Source: Centropus unirufus
Taxonomy: Eukaryota > Chordata > Aves > Cuculiformes > Centropidae
Direction of reading: 5' to 3'
DNA: 64,000 nt
Assembly (NCBI GenBank): GCA_013397695.1
Contig: VYZI01000040.1
Span: forward strand, 2,601,658 to 2,665,657
Both the position numbers and the translations under genes were made by a program. How positions within the stretch are numbered: the first letter of the stretch is position 1; every line of letters begins with the position of its first letter. This document shows positions 1 to 12,328 of the stretch, in pieces. The notes beneath the pieces were generated by a model that was not told where the DNA came from, searched no databases, and saw nothing but the letters and a program-made list of their open reading frames with translations.

Positions 1-3000
1 ATGACCAAAAGCCATCTTGCATGCCTTTTCCTTCCAGCTAGCCACCCACCTTTCATTATCAATGGAATGAATCCCAGATCTGACTGCATAATCAAAATCC
101 AGTGACCTGTCAGAGCAGGCAGTAAAATAAAGCTCTCTTGCTGTTTCCCTTTGACTAGGCTTCAGTTCTGGAACCCTTTTAACCCAGATTTTCTGACATA
201 TTGTAGCGTGTCAGCATTTGAGGATTCAACCACTGAGCTAATACCTTTTAGATTGTGTCCTTAGAATATGGTATATTTAGTGTCATGATCTGGTAAAATT
301 GGAGCACCCTGATGCCAAAGTAATAGCCTTTAATTATAAGAGCTGCAACAAAGCCCAGTTAAAGCATATCGAACAACAGAAAGCCCTGACTAGTTTTTCC
401 AGCAATTTTTCTGTGTGATATTTGCCAGCACATTCCTGATGAATGTCTAAGGTAAAAATGAATGCTCATGTGGATTTTGAATGCCATTCAACATATGGAA
501 AAAACCCCTTTCTTTTCTTTAAATACAGTCCTATGTAACCACCAATGAAAACAACTTTTTTTTTTCTTTTTTGGGCAAAAGAAGGTCATATGAAATGCCA
601 AAGGGGCATATTCTCCGGTTGAAAAGTCTAAGCCTAAACTCTGTCCCTTAGAGCCAACTCTAGAATTTGTGCTGAATAGCGGAGAGGCTGAATTTTAAAA
701 TGTTTTTCCATACAATATGTTTCCCTTGTTCCCTCCAGCTAAGTAAAAAAAATAAAGCAGCACAGCTCAGCACAGGCTTAATACTCCCTTTTGTGGATCG
801 GTAAAGGATAAAAGAAGGGTTGGTTTCATACTTCCAGGATAACCACGCTACCAAATGAGGTCTGAGAGTGGGTGCCATGGCAAGCCACACACGTCTATGG
901 TCTATTTGTCTCGGGGGGCTTGAAAGCAGGCAAATTTCCATGAGACCTCTCAAGGTCTTCTCAGAAGGTTACAGTACAGAGATCCTCCATAGTCATTCCA
1001 GATTTTAAGTTTTCAGATTAAGTAGTAACTAATGTGTTGACCTATTTTAAAAACTCTTCACCATTTTTAGAGAGAATGACTAGGGAAAAAACTTGTGGGA
1101 TTCCTTGCGGGAATCTTGTTGCAACACAAATATTGAGGCTCCAAACATGAGAAATTCTCTTTGTCATATTTATTAGAAAATGTTAAAGTTACAGATGTCA
1201 GCCCATGAGCGTGGTACCAAACCCGTCAGCAAGCAGCAAACTGCCTGATTGCATTGTGTTAACACTAGACCTAAATCTATCTAAAAGCATTTGACAAACT
1301 GTGTCATGGCATCAGGCCCTGTTGTCTTTAGTTATAGTTTCTTTGAAATGAGTGAAAAGTTAATTTTTTAATACTGAAAGGGTTCTAAATGGCTGATTCG
1401 TTGAGTATTTCCAGATAAGGCCGTCCTCCTAGGCAAGCAAACTTTCACAAACAAGATCTTCACAGCCAGAGATGCATCCTACTTAGTGTGCAGAAGCAAT
1501 ATTTCCTAGACATCTATTTTGTGTGACAGAGGAGAATCATAACTTAGTGGAAGATATTAACTTTTAATACTTTATTTCAAATTTTAAGGTGTGCAGTTTC
1601 TGGATAATGAAAAATACTTGGAAGCAAGCATTTTAGGGGAAATGTACATGAATCAGAAGGATGCTTATTTTGTATTTTCTCTTCCTGTGATCTTCGGAAA
1701 ATGCTGACTGCAGCCAGCAATGTTGGCAACAGTCCTTTTTCACAGAGCTCTTGAAGTATTGCAATACCTCATTGCCTGCAACAGCCAACCAGGCTTTTAA
1801 TAAATTAGTTCTGAATGTATAGATAGATTCTGAGGTCAGGAGAGACCACTATAATAATGTAGTGTATTAGCTAACTTCCTTTTTAACACCAACTGTAGAA
1901 TTTCGCTCAATACTTCCTACTCAAACCCAGTAACTTGTGGATGTAATCAAGAAAATCTTTAAGGAAGACATGCAGTTCACATTTAAGATTATAAGGGAAG
2001 GAAAATTCACCACATCCTTTGATAATATCCTTAGTTTTTAATTGCTTGCCCTGATAAAAATTATGTTATTGTCCTCTTGAAGTCTTCTAAATTCATCTTT
2101 GATGATCTTGCTGCACCTTTTTGTTTGCTCATTTAAAAGCACTATTATATAGAATTTACACACTGGGCATACCGTGCCTCAATAAAACCTGGGTGCCACA
2201 TGAGAAATGTTAGTCTTGAGCCTCAGAAACTCTGAGTGTAGAAAACATGAGCACCCAAATATTATGAGAGGGGGAAAGAAAGGATAGAGGGTGAAGCCCA
2301 GAATTATATTATGTGCTGAATTTCCATGTACAAACTGGACAGAATCAACAATGAAGACCAGTTTTGAAAACCTAGCCTATAAATACCACCGCTCGGAGTC
2401 AGAAATACATTTTCAAGACTTCCTGCTGTCAGGTTAACATTCTCTTGATGCTTCGATATCTCCTTTTATAATGTTTTTGATGTTTCTGTAACGAAACCAG
2501 TTTTGTTTCACAAAGAGATGTTTTTCAGACTATTAGCCAGGACTGTGACCTAGAGATAATTCTTAATGCCGCTTCTGTTTGGTATAAAAACATGATGCGC
2601 TGTCACCCTCAACCCACAATCCTCTCATAAAGGGCTTTAATCTTATTCTCACTGTTGAACAGAGGCATTCTCATATCCTTTTGTAGTCAAATCCTAGGAT
2701 ATGACTGAAGGTGTTTTCAAAGAAACTAATGGGTTTGAAAACTGAAAATTTAAATTTGATTTGAAAAGGCAAGATAAATATTTTTATTGTAAGATATTTT
2801 TATATTTCTATTGAGGACAAAAAGGAGAGCAGGAAATTCAGCTTCAAGATAAAAGTCTGTTGAGAAAGCCAAAACCCAAACTTTGACACTAAATAAATCT
2901 TTTTTGTTTTCTTTGCTCACATTTTTTTCTCTACTTCTTCTTCTATACCTGGAGGGATATTTTCTATTGCAGTGATAAAATTATGAGCAAAATGGAGATC

Positions 3001-3369
3001 AGTCATGCCAGGGAGAGAATATGATACTTTACATGAACATGTCAAGTTAATGTCAATTAAAAAAAAAAGGAAAGGAAAAAAGAGTCACGGAGTGACTTTT
3101 TAAGTCTTTCACAGAGATCTTATCTATTCATAACTGAAATCAAAGCAACTCTGATTGCTCTATCAAGTGTAATATATAATTAAGGCAATTCAGTCCCAAG
3201 GTTTAGGGTTATCTCAGTTCTTTTCATTTGAGTTCCTGATTGTCTTAGCAAAAATGCTGGTTGGGAATTTTTTTGACAGAGTTTTTCATCTTTAAGCAAA
3301 AAAACCCAATCTGTCAAAAGGAAAACTTTTCATGAGGACAAAGCCTGTGGAATAATCAATAGCCCAGGA
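1..3369. other. AT-rich unique noncoding DNA
   Basis: No gene or recognisable transposon was found. The stretch is AT-rich and CpG-poor, with many stops in all frames; the longest open frame (660-953, minus) has 97 codons and no domain. It contains A/T runs (for example near 556-570 and 3058-3080) and one short hairpin at 3079-3101. It lies beside the CpG island at 3370-4245, so it could be upstream sequence or first-intron sequence depending on which way that promoter points. Confidence 0.6.
3079..3101. repeat. short perfect hairpin with T-run
   Basis: AGTCAC and GTGACT pair across a GGA loop. The stem extends through a G-T wobble and three A-T pairs to about 10 bp, ending in T5. The arms resemble CRE/AP-1 half sites. 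No function can be assigned; such hairpins arise by chance in AT-rich DNA. Confidence 0.5.
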
Positions 3370-4245
3370 GTTACCGCACACACAAGAGCGCGCAAGTCCC
3401 TGCTCAGCCAGAATCTCGGGGCTGCTGGCCAGCTGAGCCCGCATCAGGCGCTCTCTCATCTCGCCTTTGTTTCAATCGTATTGCAAGAAGCGCCCTGGCT
3501 ACTGGGTTCCAAATTCAGTCCCTCCCTGGCTGGTTTTGATTTGGCCCAGTGCGGGAGGGAGAAAGGTTTGAAATGCTAAGTAAGCGCTCTCCTTGCTCTG
3601 CGCGTCTGAGCTCCGAGATCCTTCTGAACCATCATGGCCTGAAGTTTGACCTCTGCAGCCTTCTTTGGATGTTCATTATCCTGGAGCAAACCCGAATCTC
3701 GGCATTTGTCGACACTCGTGAGATAGAAGGAGCCAGGCGTATGCTTGCACATCTCTACTCAAACACCTCCATGAGTTTGGGTGTGAGCAGCACAGATTCG
3801 AACGCGGTCACAGTGGTGGCGCAGGCTTTGAGGAAGGGGCTGTGCTTGTCTGAGCGGACCACACGTAAAGCTGCGCGTTAAGCAGGATCCGCTTAAACTG
3901 GAAGGTGCTAGCGGCTGCCAACGGGGATGTCCCGGCTCCAAAGAAAATAACAATCCTCGTTAAAAATAATGGGTGTGCCAAGTAATCGCCCAGGCTCAGC
4001 GAACAAAGCAATCAAGCCCCTTTATGAGGTAAAAGCAGCTGGGGGCTGAGGAAACACCAGCGGCTCTTGAGTGTAGCTTTATGACACAAAAGCTTCGGCT
4101 GTGAGGACCCAAAGGAGCTTCTTCTTCCCTCCCTCCAGCCCCACAGCGCACTGCCCCATGGCTTCCCTGGAAAGAAGGGGGTAGGGAGGGAGTGGGAGGT
4201 AGGGAGCGGGGAGCTTTGTCTCCCAAAGCTGCGGCTGCTACCAGC
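3370..4245. promoter_or_regulatory. CpG island, candidate promoter or first exon
   Basis: About 38 CpG dinucleotides were counted by hand in about 875 bp, densest at 3376-3960, whereas neighbouring 100-bp blocks usually hold none or one. Base composition also shifts visibly towards GC. In vertebrates such CpG-preserved blocks are usually unmethylated promoters, and here no repeat explains it. Within it, 3549-3881 is open for 110 codons (plus strand) but shows no known domain. GT-type donor candidates occur at 3718 (GTGAGA), 3783 (GTGAGC) and 4028 (GTAAAA). SOX-like (ACAAAG, ACAAT) and TTTATGA motifs lie at 3940-4085, and a G-rich run closes the island at 4177-4211. No TATA box stands out. Direction and gene are not determinable. 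An unmethylated enhancer or lncRNA promoter is also possible. Confidence 0.65.
4177..4211 (+). other. G-quadruplex-type G-run cluster
   Basis: Six runs of three or more G (4177-4181, 4184-4186, 4188-4190, 4194-4196, 4202-4204, 4208-4211) are separated by loops of one to five bases. This satisfies the usual four-tract G-quadruplex pattern on the plus strand. The position at the edge of the CpG island is typical of such motifs near vertebrate promoters. Actual folding is untested. Confidence 0.6.
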
Positions 4246-7200
4246 ACCCCATCAACTGAAATAACATTGAATCCACAACCCCATTTTGTTCCAGTGGTTA
4301 TTTATTTTTTTACCTTTTTGCTGATTTAATATGACTTTTTTCATTGTGAATAAAAAGGAATAAAATCATGCACTTCCTGTATTATCTTTAGAATAAAAAT
4401 TTAGTGCCTCATAATACATTTTACTGAATGTAAAACTGAGAAACAGGAGCTCATAAATTCCTATCCTAGCCATGGTACTCGCCAGGATGTGTGTCCTTAC
4501 CATGTGAATTCCACTCAGGGTGGAATTTACATTATCTAAGTTCAACTGTCTAAAAGTTAAGTGTCTCGGATAAGTTACCTATATAAACATATTTCTGAGT
4601 CAGCTGAGGGGGAACCACCGACAAAAAAAATCCCGTGTGTCCTAAAAAAGGGTTCAAAATCAGGTGCTCAGCCTGGCCTGACTTAAAGAAAGTATAGATG
4701 ATTTGCAGCTGGTTTTTAGAGTAATGAAATTAGGTGTAATGAGTTTAAAATAAAAATCTTGTCTGACTGAATTTTAAAACAAGTTTCCTATGTATTTCAG
4801 TAGGGTGAGGATATGACCTTTGCCTCGCTCTCAGAGAAAATTCCTTTCTCATATTTTAAAAGGAAAGCATAATAAAGTCCCTGAAACACCAGATCCAGCT
4901 GCATACACCCCTCCATGACCCAGAACATGCTACACTGGGAAGTGGTACGCTGGCAGAAAAGTAACCTTATCTACCTCACAAATCAGGTGCTTTGGCAATT
5001 TAATTAATATTTGAATAATACTTCCTAAGAAGATGACAGGAAAGCCTCTCTGTTTATTAACAACAAATGCTCTAAATAGCGACCACTGAATCCTTAGTCC
5101 TAATCATACATGCTACTGCTGTATTATGGAGGAGATGAGAAATCCAGCATAACTAACCCCTAGGCTGACAAACCATGCAGCACCAATCACAGAAATTACA
5201 CAATTCCAGTGGGGAGCTGTCTTTTTCTTAAAAAACCCAAAACATTAAATATAGGCTTTTATTCCAAAAAGTTATATTAAAATGCCCATCCTCTGCTTTA
5301 AACTTACAAAAGCACAGAAATCCAGTGTCTGAAAAATCTCTCCTTAAGTCATCCCATTGTGCCCCGTAGATGGAAAACCTATTTGCATCTAACAAAGCAA
5401 TGCATGCCAATTGAAATCTCATCTCTATTGGCAAGTTGTGTAATTCTCTTTGCTATATACTAGATCCAGATGCTTTGGCACGGGATATATTCCTTCAGGA
5501 GTACTGCTTGAGGGAGCCTGTATTGATTGCCTTTGCAATTATAGATTGGACTGTGGCAATCACAGAAGACAGGGAAACATTTTCTGTCTGTGTTGTACAG
5601 GGTCATTCTTACCTTTAAAAACAAACCAAAAAAGCCATCTATTTTTTTCTGTCTGTATATTTTTGGCAGTGCATCATAAAAAAGAGATTAAATGGGCTAT
5701 TAAGGAAACTAACCCGTATGTCCTGCAGACATTTCCAGCCTTCACATAAGGCATTCAAAAATTAAAGTGGTACATGGATGGTCCAGCCCAAAAGTCCAAT
5801 AAATAACTGCAGATCAAGACACTGATTGTCATTAGGCACTTCCCTCAACCCTAACTAATGACTCTGTGACTGTCCAGGGTAATCAGAAGCCTGTCTGCCA
5901 CTTCAAGCAGAGAAAGAATACTACAAGGACACTTCGTGCTTCACCACATACACAGTTGCCTTTGCACTCAGAGCGTGTGACTAGACACAAGTCAGTCTAA
6001 TTTGTCTTAATATAATTTAGTTAGATGTGGGTAGCTTGTAGGTGGGCTTATATTTAACATTAAGCAAATCAACTTAACATGAGCTTTTAGCCTTACAGGC
6101 ACATCTTAAACTGACAGAAGTAGTTTTGCCTCAAAAGAAGGGCCACACTGTGGCTTCTTTAGGCACACCCAGATCCAATTCAATATAGGAGTGTAAAGCC
6201 ACATCTGGAGATATTAGTAATCATCTATTGAGTTTTAGGTGGTGCTTATGATATTTAGTAGTCTTTCAACAAAAAGCTTCACATTTCAGTGTACAGATGC
6301 AACAGAGCTGGCCAGCAAGGAGACGTCTGGCGAACTGGTAGTTAACCTTAGCTTGACAGAGACACCCAAGGAAACCAGCTGATCATCTGTAGACATTTCC
6401 TATCCATTGTGCTCTCACTCCAGTCTACTCTATTGGTGGTTTATGCAGATGCATTCATTGATGGCAATGAGTTTAGTGCACAAAATTTCTTTAACTTTAC
6501 TTAGTGATGTGCTTTTTCAGTATAATTAGTGTAACAACCTGACAATTTTGAATTATTTACCTTGAGTATGTGGCAGATGCAAGACAATTTTGCTCTAACT
6601 TGCAGGTCTCACAAAAAAAAGAGCAGATGAAGAGTAGTGATCCCAGTCTCAAAAGAATGTAGCCATTGAAAAAATGGTAGGAGGAAAATAAAATGGGGGG
6701 GTGTTGCATCCTTTGCTTAGATAAAGACTGACTGAGAAAATCTAAGTATCGCATCTTGGAGTTTTTCTTATGTAACATGAAATACAAGGGCTTTTTCTTC
6801 GATAAATTACTCATATGGACTGAAGCAGTAATGTTAAATTTTTCCATGGGCAGCTTTCATATTTTGAGAAAGCTTTGGTTCTACTGTCTTGCACAATGTG
6901 ACACTGTGCTATAGGGAAAATACTGAATTCTACAAATGATCACATAGTACACTGGATGCAGCTTATTAGCTTGATCTTTCTTATTTAATTGATGTTTGCT
7001 GTGAAAATACAGTTCAGCCAAGCAGAAGGAGGAAAAAGTGCGTTGTACCACATTAATTTTACTTGTACAAGCACATAAATGGCCATGTGATAGTTCCACA
7101 GGTTAATTTCATACCCCTGAGAAAGGCTCAGTCTGTTATTTTTCCTTGTTAACACTTCACATTCATAAATAAAAATGAGTTTTCCTGCTTTGCTAGATGG

Positions 7201-8670
7201 TCAAGAAAAAACGAAAGACAGCTACTACTGCTTGTCTTGACAACTCTGCCTTTGCTTTCCACTGGGCAACTTTTAGGCAAGGTGAAATATTGTGTCCCTG
7301 TGGCTTGTACCCCCATTCTCTAAAATAGGAATGCTTTTCAGCTACAAAGATGATTGCGGTGCTGTGTTCCAGTAAAAAAAAAAAAAAGACAAACTACAAA
7401 TGGCAGCACAGAATCATAGAGGAACAGATCCAGCGCTATTTGACATAAAGGAAAGTCTTCCAATTCACTACAACATGCTTTAATTGGACTGGTATTTCCT
7501 AGTATTGTTTTGAAGTACCCTTTACGCTTAGAGATGAGAACTAAACCATGCTCTCCCTCCCCCTTCATGTTTATGATCCAGGCTTTGGTAATAGTAGCAC
7601 TTTCCTGCAATGCCTGCAGAATACCAATGAAACATTTCTTCCCATAGCGGCACATAAAATCACCCTCAAGTGGGAGGAACGGTATTTGTGATATCCTAGT
7701 GGACTCTTTAGCTCACTAGGTTCCTTCATCTGCATCTTATGGCTTATTAGCAAATACTGTGAGAACCTACACCTCACTAGAAACACAAACTGAATGGCTT
7801 AAAACAGTCTTTCAGTGACTAGGTCACAATTTTTTACTTGGAGAATATAAATTTTATTGCATCTACACCGTTGTGCCAAATCATAATCTACAAATTGACA
7901 TAGTAGATAAGCTTAAATGAAGGTGTTTACTGGTGGACAAGCCAATAAAATCTTGTGACTCAAATATTTTGAACTCCTGGACCTTTTCCCAACTTCATTT
8001 ACTGTTTAAATACACAGCATGGCCAAGTGATTAGCAGACAGCCCAGTTGTATATAGGATTCTACTATACATGTTTGTTTTTAAGCATTTCCAATGCTCTT
8101 ACTCTGGTAGAAGTCGGTGTTTCTGGAAATAATCAGTGAATCCCAAGTCAGAACAAAAGTGCTAATGTGGTACCAAGTTCCTGGGTAAATAAACAATTGC
8201 TAAACAAAATGTTTTCAACAGCATTGTATGTCTGTGTCAATATTGGGTTTCCTCTGTGAGTCATCTGGTCACCAGCACTCCAGCCACACAGAAGAGGTTA
8301 TCCACTTCCTACAGCTCCATGCCAAAGACTGAAGTTTTGTTACAGAATATATACTGCTCAAGGTTTCCTGTGCACTGCAGGAGTTGCATTTTTTGGCAGG
8401 ATTAGAAACAAAAATCAGAAGGTAAGTAAATCCTGATGGACATATTTGAGGTGAAGGGAAATGACATGAAACGAATACCATTTGCATCAGCCTCAGTGGC
8501 CGTTAGGTACTAAGAGATGGAACATATTTGTTCTTTATCATCTAACCATGTAGATGAAGAATGCTAATACATAGGAATAATACCTCCGACACTTTGTATA
8601 CTGCAGATTAATACAAAATAACTAACGAGGGAATGATGGTGGCAAAGATATCTTCACAGGTACTTCTTTT

Positions 8671-8701
8671 TTCTATTTATTTCTTATTTTCTATTTATTT
8701 C
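8671..8701. repeat. 13-bp direct repeat, two copies
   Basis: TTCTATTTATTTC occurs at 8671-8683 and again at 8689-8701, five bases apart. It is a local AT-rich duplication, most likely replication slippage. Confidence 0.7.
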
Positions 8702-8740
8702 AAATATCCAGCACTGCAGTGAAAGACACTGATTTTATAC

Positions 8741-8764
8741 ACTGAATCGAGAACTGAATCGAGA
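8741..8764. repeat. 12-bp perfect tandem duplication
   Basis: ACTGAATCGAGA is repeated twice head to tail without mismatch (8741-8752 and 8753-8764). Because the copies are identical the duplication is probably recent. Its CpG-containing unit is unusual for this CpG-poor stretch. Confidence 0.8.
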
Positions 8765-10295
8765 AACAGGAGGTACCTACTTTTTAGCTTAGGTATATCA
8801 GAGTAGCCATTCTCGGAAGATGCTTTTGATCAAATGTGGGAAACCCCACTGAACTTCTTTATTTTGTGTGATTGCTACTAATTAAGGGCTATAGAGAGCT
8901 TAGAATAATCAATTCATCTAGTAGGATTTTTGCCAAGACAGTTTGAAAGAGCTTGCAGGAATTTTGCAGTCCATGTGTTGGTTCTGATTCAGCTTGAACC
9001 TGAAATGCTGTTCTCTTTTTTAATGTTTCCCTCTACCTGGGGCTCATTTAAGCTTCTTATCTCTTGTTGTAGCGATTTTCTGTGTCCAAGCTGAAATATT
9101 CAACCTTTTTCTAACACAAATACGGTAAATCTCTCCTCTGTCATTGTAACATAAGATTATCGGATTAATCACTTCATAAATTTCAAAATAATAACTTATT
9201 ATTTTTCACTGATATAACACATAGGTGGATAACATTCCATCACTGGTGACTGTAATCACCTTTAGACCCAACTCAGCATCCCAAGTTCTGGTTTGATTAA
9301 GTATTTGTCACTTCTATTTCATCCTCTCCTGACAGAGATAACTTTGTTTTAATTCAGACTGTCACACTCTGGAGTTCAGAAAGGACATGAAAATGTCAGG
9401 TAATAATCCCTCCTCAATCTTGTGAGTAGTTAACACTGCTAATATGCAGAACCATTAGTATGTTGGCATGATTTTAGCTTAATCATTTGCAGCAGCCCAA
9501 GCTTTACTGAGATCTATTAAAGCCGATCTGGATAAGCGTCGCCCATCTTTACATGCTTTACTGTGCTTCCAGTACTTAACAAAAGATGCTTAATTTTGCA
9601 TTTTTTCCTGTCTGTTCGTAACTTTATTTTAAATGAGAGCCATTGGTAATTTGAACATTTCATAAAAGCAAATATACAATTTTATCAAGGGAATAACCTT
9701 TTGGAAAGTAATCCAGTCCAAAACAAGGCCTCTGTGCGGATACTGTCACCTCTGGATGACTGAGAGTACCATTCTAGCATAGTTAGTTATACAGATAAAC
9801 AGAAAATCTGTCTATGTTAAAAAATTAAACAGATAATCTAAAGGTAAATAACACCCAAAGGAACTGTTCACACATAAATAGTAACTCCTTTTATGTGCCT
9901 ACCTTTCCAGCTGTCTCTGTTATTAGTAGGATAATATTTGGTACCTCATTCTCTGATTCTCTCTCCAAGTGGAAATATCAAGAAGGATACACTCTCCCCA
10001 AGATTTAAAACTACAAACAAAGAAGTAGCATTACCTTTTTAACAGTTAAATACTTGACATATTGATACTATGGAAGAGCTAAGTTTAAGTCCTCCAAGGC
10101 CATTGTCCTATTGGAGATGAAATTTAATTTATATCTACCTCTTCTATTTGACGATCACATCTACATTCTACTTAAGAAAAATCGGAATATTAGTGCAGTA
10201 TATCCCTCGACCCACCTACCTATCTTCTCTGACTTATGATTATGGATTTTTGTTCTATAGTTTAAATCTGTAGCAATATTCAGCTCTAGTTTAGT

Positions 10296-10538
10296 TTCTT
10301 ATGGTCTCAAATTGTGCCAGGGGAGGTTCAGATTGGACACTAGGAAAGACTTCTTCACCAAAATATTTATCAAGCACTGGAACAGGCTGCCCAGGAAGGT
10401 GGTTGAGTCACCATCACTGGTGGTATATAAAATATGGGTAGATGAGGTGCCTAGGGATATGATTTAGTAGTGGACAGGTATGGTTGGGCTTGATTATCTC
10501 AAAGGTCTTTTCCAATGTAGTGATTCAATGATTCAATT
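10296..10538 (+). mobile_element. CR1 LINE 3' end, old copy
   Basis: This is a 5'-truncated copy of the avian non-LTR retrotransposon CR1, in sense orientation. Diagnostic pieces appear in the right order: GCCAGGGGAGGTT at about 10316, GGAACAGGCTGCCCAGG at about 10380, GGTGGTTGAGTCACCATC at about 10400, a TTAGTAGTGGAC segment at about 10465, then a CTCAAAGGTCTTTTCCAA segment running into the terminal 8-bp repeats, here GATTCAAT twice instead of the family's GATTCTAT. The piece covers only the end of ORF2 and the 3' UTR and has many substitutions. The 68-codon frame starting at 10480 is a by-product of this element. CR1 copies are normally dead on arrival because reverse transcription stops early. 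Confidence 0.92.
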
Positions 10539-12311
10539 ATTCTTGTTGCTTGGATACATTTGTTTGAAATGCATGACACCTGCCATCTCTGTACGTTTAG
10601 TAATGGTGAGTAAACACAGCCTAAGGGTAGTTTTGTACCTGATGAGTCAATTTATCAATAGGAGTAAGCAACGCTCCTGTTCATGAGTAGGTCTTTTTAA
10701 ACAGTCAGAGTGAGCCCTTCATAGATGAAGAAAATTTCTGGTCTGAGGACTGTGATGTGGTGTGTGTTACCGAGTTCCCCCATAATGTGTTTATGAACAT
10801 TATACACTTTCTATGCTTATTCACTGAGTGTCTGCTTTTATTTCTGAAGTCCTTTAATCTGAACTAGGTCTCTCTTGAAAAACTTGATCTTCTCTCTTCA
10901 CTTTCCCTCATCATGTTGGTAACAGATTAAAAGGAAATATTTTACTTCCAAGCTCCCAAACCAATAGCAGACTAATGGTCACTAACTCATAACTTGGCTG
11001 AATTCAAGTGGTTTCCATGAATTCAGATGAAGACAAATTTCATGCGATGGCAAGTTTTCCTTGTGTGAAATCAGATCAAGGTCATAAACATCTTTCTCTC
11101 AATAACCTTTCAAGGTGATTTGCGGTCCTGCTGAGGGATTATTTTCAGCTTTTCATTCCCGACCTTTATGTCACAGTTGCTTCCTTTCCCACTTTCTCAC
11201 TGACTCTCGTGTCTTTTGCTGCAATATTTGGTGCCCTTATTGGGACCAGCAGTTACTGCCTGCTATTTGTTTCTTTCATCATTTCCCATGGGTTTTTTTT
11301 CAGTTTTAGCAACAACTAGGAGATCCTCTTCAAATCTGCTAAGTCTTTGACAAGAATAGTGACAATAATGTCTTTGCATAGCCTTTTCAATTCAGTATGC
11401 CACAGTTTCCATTTCTCCTGACTGCAAGTATTTGGATTCTGCGATGCACTGAAGACTGCAAAAGCTGCCTCCAACGGCATTCTTGGGCTCACATAGCATT
11501 AAGTAGGACCTCATACTTAAGACTAATCTTCACTCTGCTTCACACGTTTCAAATTCCCTATGCGAGGGGAAAAAATCTCTGAATATTTCAGAATAAGCTG
11601 AGGTCTGCTATGAGTTACTATGGAGCCTAAAATGTCATTCTTTTCAATAATATGCCTTTAATTTAAAAAACACTTTTCTGGCTATCTCTCTGAACAACTC
11701 CCAGATATAGTAGGAGGCAATTCTCTCCCTTCAGACCAGGCAGAAGCTATGCTTCCTTCTCAGCTGCCAAAATTAAAAAGTTAGGAATCCTTGTAAAAGC
11801 CAGAATTCGTCTATTTGGTGTTTCTAACACATCTTTTTTCATGCAAGAACATGTTTTTTTCATTTCCCTTTTCTGGTGTCACAAAGTCGTTAGTATTTAT
11901 TCATGAAAGCTACTTAACAAAGATTAAGTCTCTGGAATTCATGAAGAATCTGGTTATGAGGGATCAAATTCAATATCAATGAGATTTAAAGTTTACCAAG
12001 AACTTATTCTAGCTATTTCAACTCTAGTTTTGTCAAAGAAAGCAGATGAAAGGCCAAATTCTCAACTGGTATCGATTGGCATTGCTTCATAGAATGAAAT
12101 GGAGATGCCTTCCAATGAACACCAGCTGAATATCTGGCTTTGCAATCATCAAAGCCAGTGTGTATTAACCCCATGTGGTTATTGGCCACACACTTTCCAC
12201 TATGATGTGCCGATGTGAGTGTATTAAATATCCTGTTGGGAAATTTACTATTCATATTATTGGGAGATATTAATCCTTACAATATAAGTAACTTCCCGGC
12301 TGGGGCTGCAT

Positions 12312-12328
12312 ACACACACACACACACA
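12312..12328. repeat. (AC)n microsatellite, short
   Basis: Seventeen bases of perfect alternating AC, followed by an A-run. It is short for a polymorphic microsatellite but could vary in length between individuals. Confidence 0.9.

Larger units (their letters stand above)
4246..10295. other. AT-rich unique noncoding DNA
   Basis: No exon or transposon was recognised in these 6 kb. Open frames are at most about 105 codons and have no domain. Contents noted are an A14 run at 7374-7387, small tandem duplications at 8671-8701 and 8741-8764, a perfect splice-donor-like AAG/GTAAGT at about 8418-8426 with no supporting reading frame, and a conserved-looking patch at 9480-9680. Confidence 0.55.

Noticed and set aside
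3790..3810. tRNA B-box-like GATTCGAACGC
   Set aside because: No matching A box at the right distance and no cloverleaf could be drawn; it belongs to the CpG island.
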